Source: AWTP1-13 sp963770295
Lineage (GTDB): Bacteria > Pseudomonadota > Alphaproteobacteria > Rhizobiales > Hyphomicrobiaceae
Reading direction: 5' to 3'
DNA: 64,000 nt
NCBI GenBank assembly: GCA_963770295.1
Contig: CAVYPA010000022.1
Coordinates: 124,001 to 188,000 of the forward strand
Positions 60,622 to 64,000 of this stretch are shown in pieces (the first letter of the stretch is position 1; every line of letters starts with the position of its first letter). Below the pieces are notes generated by a model that saw only the letters and a list, made by a program, of their open reading frames with translations, had not been told where the DNA came from and made no database searches. The position numbers and the translations under genes are program-made.

Positions 60622-62581
60622 TTAGGCCGTCATCTTGAGGGCCGCTGCCAAGCCGGGGACCGCCGCGGCCCCTTCCGGCACCAGGAACGTCGCCGTCGTG
60701 AAGTCATTGCCGATCGGCTCGGTGCGGCCGCCCAGGTGGCTGGCGAGAAAGGCTTCGGCGATGGCAAAGAAGGCAATGCGGTTGGCGGGCTCGGCGAAGC
60801 CGTGACCTTCCTCGGGGTAGAGGACGTAGGTTACGGGCAGGCTGTTGGCGCGCATGGCGGCGATGATCTGGTCCGATTCGGCCTGTTTGACGCGCGGGTC
60901 GTTGGCACCCTGGCCGATCAGCAAGGGCTTTTTAATGTTGCCGGCCGCGTAGAGCGGCGAGCGCGCTTTGAGCAAGCGGCGTCCCGCCTCGGTGCGTGGA
61001 TCGCCGACCCGTCGGGCCAGGTTCTCAAAAAAGGCTGCCCAATAGGGCGGGATCGTCGCCAGCAGCGTCTCGAGGTTGGAGGGACCAACGATGTCGACCC
61101 CGCAACAGAACACCTCCGGTGTAAACGTCAGTCCGGCCAGGGTCGCATAACCGCCGTAGGAGCCACCCATGATGGCAACGCGGCTGGCGTCGGCGATCCC
61201 TTCCTTGACGGCCCAGGCCACGGCGTCGAGCAAATCGTCGTGCATCTTGCGCCCCCATTCCAGGTCGCCGGCGTTGACGAACGATTTGCCGAATCCCGTG
61301 GAGGCGCGGAAGTTGACCGAAAGCACAGCAAAGCCTCGATTGGCAAGCCATTGGTGCAAGGCGTTGAAGCCGTATTCGTCGCGCGCCCAGGGACCGCCAT
61401 GGACAAGAAGCACCAGCGCCAGCGGCTGGGCGGGGCGCAGGTGCTCGCCTGCGGGCAGGGTATAGTAGGACGGCAGATCGAGCCCGTCGCGGGAGCGGAT
61501 CAGCTCGCTGCGCATGGGTGCAAGCGCATAGGTTTTCAGCTCCGGCTGCGTCATGAACAGCTCGCTGATCTCACCACGATCGCGACGGTAGAGGTGGTAG
61601 GTCGTCGGGCTCTCGGCCGCGTTCGCCGCCACCACCCAATGGCGATCATCAAGCGCGCGGTCGGCGATCGCCACCTCTCCCGGTAGTGCGCCGTGCAGAC
61701 GCTTAAGATCGGCGGCCATGCGCTCATCGAGCGCAATCCAATCCAGCGCCAAGTGCTTGGCTCCGACCGCCTCGACGACGCCGGTAACCGGATGGGAGAT
61801 CACGCGGCTGATGTCGGCCTTGGGATGTTCGGCAAGCACGCTGGCCGCGCCGCTCGCCCAGGTGGTGGCAAATAGCGCCGCCTTGTCGCGGCCGATCGAG
61901 GAAATGCTGTAAAGCGTGGCCCCGTCGCGTGTGAAGCCAATTGGGTGCGTGGTGAGACCGTCCTCGTGCGCGACGACGAGCATCTCGTCCAGGTGCGCCC
62001 CATCGATGCGATAGACGATTTTGCCACCCTCGGCGCCGCGCGGCTTGATGGCAAGCCGGGGAATGAGCTGCCGATCGGTGAGAATGGCGCCGAGCTCGGC
62101 GGTGTTTTCCAACAGCAGTTGGCGCTCACCGGTGTTTATGTCGATGCGGTAAAGGTCGTGCCAGGCCTTATCGCGGTCGTTGAGGGCCACCGCCAGCGCC
62201 GCTGGGTGATCGAGGCTCAGCTGCTCGATGCGCGCGTTGACCCCGGCAAAAGGGGTGAAGATCTCGGACCGGGCCACCGTCGATCGGCACCGCGTAGATG
62301 TGCCAATCCTCTGTGCCGCCCTCGTCCTGCATGTAAAGCACGTGCCGGCTGGTGTAGGCCCAGGCGTAGAAGCGGATCCCACGCTTCTTGTCGGCGGTGA
62401 TGACGCGTGCTTCGCCGATGGCGTCGATCGGCGCCACCCAAACGTTGAGCACCCCGTCTCGCGGGGCGAGCCACGACAGGAAGCGGCCGTCGGGCGCGAT
62501 CTGGCCTTGCGCGCGCGTCGGGTTGCCGAACAGGGTGGCGCGCGGGATGAGTGGGGGCAGGGCTACCGGGGGTGTTGGCAT
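60622..62581 (-). pseudogene. S9-family prolyl oligopeptidase-like serine peptidase, one frameshift
   Basis: A peptidase of about 650 residues in two frames. From ATG 62581 (GGAGGAG upstream) the first frame gives PLIPRATLFGNPTRAQGQIAPDG and DEGGTEDWHIYAVPIDGG, up to about 62260. The rest continues in a second frame from FAGVNARIEQLSLDHPAA to a stop at 60622. The catalytic domain is intact: Ser in GGSYGGYATLAGL, Asp in GANDPRVKQAESD and His in YPEEGHGFAEP. One extra base near 62257 separates beta-propeller blade 1 from the remainder. The rest is perfectly preserved, so a sequencing error or a very recent loss is likely. Confidence 0.82.
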
Positions 62582-62639
62582 GGGCGTCGGCTCCTCCGCA
62601 GGCCTTTGGGGGCGGGCATAGGCTGCCTGCGAGATGGGG

Positions 62640-62980
62640 GCATTGGCCGGCCCGGCGCAAGTGGCGGCCGCCCAGCGCCGTGCGGCGCCGGCCGCTCGTC
62701 GTGGGCTTTGGCCCGCGCTTGCTCGCGACCGCCCCCAGCACCCAGGCCATCGCCGGATTGGCGGTCTCGAGCCGGTGAAAATCCTCGTGGAACAGCTGCA
62801 AGAGGCTGCAGCGCGACGTCGTCACGACGGCGCCGCGGCTCGGTTCGCCCTCGAGCATGGCACCGATGCCGAGGAAGTCGCCGGTTTTGCACACTTCCGG
62901 CGATGGGCTTGGCTTGCGCTGCAGGGACCCGAAGGCGCCAAAGTACCTGGCAGCGCTCCGTCCGCCCTCGGGGATCACCT
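62640..62980 (-). pseudogene. Remnant of a cyclic-nucleotide-binding (cNMP) domain
   Basis: On the minus strand one frame reads IPEGGRSAARYFGAFGSLQ, then KTGDFLGIGAMLEGEPSRGA, then LLQLFHEDFHRLETANPAMAWVL. That matches the beta-barrel and helix of the cNMP/Crp fold, including the GD-x2-G-x2-A-LEG-EPSR phosphate-binding cassette. The upstream part of the domain is visible only in another frame (EGRVTVPKDYCIFLHIA near 63040) and no helix-turn-helix follows. It is a broken piece between the peptidase and the MFS gene. Confidence 0.6.
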
Positions 62981-63079
62981 CCAGGTGTGGGATGACAGCG
63001 CCGCCGGCGCGCGATATGCAGAAAAATACAGTAGTCTTTCGGGACCGTTACCCGCCCCTCGAGCGTCCGCGACCAAGCA

Positions 63080-64000
63080 ATGCCCCGAACCCCGCAAGCC
63101 GCCCTCCACCAGCGCCGCAACGTGGCCCTGTTGGCCTTGGCGCAGGCGCTGTTCATGTCGGTGCAGGCCATGGGTATCTCCGCCACGCCGTTGGCGGGAT
63201 ACATGCTGCTGGCCGAGACGGAAAAGTGGCTGGCGACAACGCCGATTTTTTTGGTCCACCTTGCCATCATGGGCACCACCGTGCCGGCCTCCCTGCTGAT
63301 GGCTCGCATCGGACGGCGGGCGGGCTTCACGTTTGGCGCCGTCGCAGGGACCGGCGCCGGCTTGGTCGGCACGCTCGCCCTTTTTCGGCAGAGCTTCCCT
63401 TTGCTTTGCCTCGCAACGGTGCTGCAGGGCATGCAAGCGGCATTTTTTTGGTATTTCCGGCTTGCCGCCGCCGACGCCTCCGAGCCGACCTTCCGCCCCA
63501 AGGCGATCTCCCTCGTTATGGCGGGCGGCGTGCTGGCCGGCTTGCTCGGCCCACAAACGGCGAAGTGGGCCGTCGACTGGCTGCAGCCCGTGACGTTTGC
63601 CGGCATCTACCTGGCGATGGCACTCTTCTCCATTGCCATCGGCATCCTCGTGCAGTTCATCCGTATACCGCGCCTGAGCGCCGCCGAGCGTGCCGCCGGC
63701 GGGCGCCCAATGACGCTGATCGCGCGGCAACCCGCCTATCGCGTGGCGCTGGCCGCCTCGGTGTTCGGCTACGCGGTCATGACGCTCACCATGTCGGCGA
63801 CGCCGTTGGCGATGCTGGCCTGTGGGTTCACGTTTAGCGATAGCGCCAGCGTGATCCAGGCGCATATCGTCGGCATGTTCCTGCCCTCGTTCTTGACGGG
63901 GCATCTGATCCAGCGCTTCGGTGTCCTGCGCATCATCGCTGCCGGCGGCTTGATCGAGCTCGGCTGCGCCATCGTCAACCTCGCCGGCGTCGGCTTCGGC
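63080..64000 (+). CDS. MFS transporter, N-terminal part (runs off the right edge)
   Basis: An open frame from ATG 63080 to the window end (307 codons). It encodes a hydrophobic protein: an N-terminal NVALLALAQALFMSVQAMG helix, a second helix pair with TTPIFLVHLAIMGTTVPASL, and the MFS loop MARIGRRAGFTFG between helices 2 and 3. A central polar loop (RIPRLSAAERAAGG) and further helices continue to the edge. It is a 12-helix secondary transporter cut at about helix 9. The substrate is unknown. No clear ribosome site was seen, so the start could be slightly different. Confidence 0.88.
   Translation, partial: MPRTPQAALHQRRNVALLALAQALFMSVQAMGISATPLAGYMLLAETEKWLATTPIFLVHLAIMGTTVPASLLMARIGRRAGFTFGAVAGTGAGLVGTLALFRQSFPLLCLATVLQGMQAAFFWYFRLAAADASEPTFRPKAISLVMAGGVLAGLLGPQTAKWAVDWLQPVTFAGIYLAMALFSIAIGILVQFIRIPRLSAAERAAGGRPMTLIARQPAYRVALAASVFGYAVMTLTMSATPLAMLACGFTFSDSASVIQAHIVGMFLPSFLTGHLIQRFGVLRIIAAGGLIELGCAIVNLAGVGFG

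Noticed and set aside
1..64000. tRNA, rRNA, CRISPR arrays, transposases or integrase sites
   Set aside because: I scanned the gaps for T-loop/CCA signatures, regularly spaced repeats and recombinase motifs and saw none. A tRNAscan or ISfinder run would be decisive.

Overview
The window is GC-rich, densely coding DNA from a free-living, respiring alphaproteobacterium. The evidence is the imuA-imuB-dnaE2 SOS cassette behind an alphaproteobacterial-type LexA box (GTTC-N7-GTTC), the leuS-lptE-holA order, TctB- and TRAP-type solute transporters, and a cytoplasmic SoeABC-type sulfite dehydrogenase. The genus cannot be fixed from sequence alone. I see no tRNA, rRNA, CRISPR array, transposase or phage gene.

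Layout. 1-1433 (minus): start of a TctB transporter subunit and an FMN-dependent 2-hydroxyacid dehydrogenase. 1571-7603 (minus): SOS mutagenesis operon imuA-imuB-dnaE2 with a near-consensus promoter carrying a LexA box in its spacer. 7652-15676: TRAP uptake operon dctP-dctQ-dctM-marR (minus), divergent from marR-iorA-iorB (plus). This looks like an acid uptake and 2-oxoacid oxidation module with two MarR paralogues. 15673-16578: two decayed genes (FAD oxidoreductase tail, GtrA). 16981-18345: two secreted proteins. 18608-26181 (plus): MdtABC-like RND efflux operon. 26218-28546 (minus): two-subunit B12-dependent acyl-CoA mutase with unusual active-site residues. 29068-30831 (plus): NMT1-like binding protein and a 3-hydroxyisobutyrate-dehydrogenase-family enzyme. 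30890-31853: frameshifted LLM flavin oxidoreductase. 32163-33561: a secreted and a membrane hypothetical protein. 33639-37939 (minus): holA, lptE, leuS. 38175-41024 (plus): a Fic-fold protein that has lost its catalytic motif, YggS, and an unknown protein. 41055-43461: nitroreductase, a heavily broken 3-hydroxyacyl-CoA dehydrogenase and a secreted protein. 43524-47523: NDP-forming acyl-CoA synthetase, D-2-hydroxyacid dehydrogenase, zinc peptidase. 47657-51408 (minus): YjbQ, a crotonase and two acyl-CoA dehydrogenases. 51508-53165 (plus): PP-loop ATPase and cobalamin-binding protein with overlapping ends. 53241-58072 (minus): soeABC. 58254-62581 (minus): HdeD-like protein, TAXI binding protein, frameshifted S9 peptidase. 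62640-62980: cNMP-domain remnant. 63080-64000: MFS transporter running off the edge.

Taken together the genes describe a metabolically versatile heterotroph that imports organic acids (TctB, TRAP, TAXI), activates and beta-oxidises unusual acyl-CoAs (ACD-type synthetase, acyl-CoA dehydrogenases, crotonase, B12 mutase) and can use sulfite as an electron donor. At least seven loci carry frameshifts or truncations, whereas long genes such as leuS, mdtB, mdtC, soeA and dnaE2 are intact. The multi-lesion loci are therefore probably real pseudogenes. The single-lesion ones (LLM, soeC, S9 peptidase) could be sequence errors.
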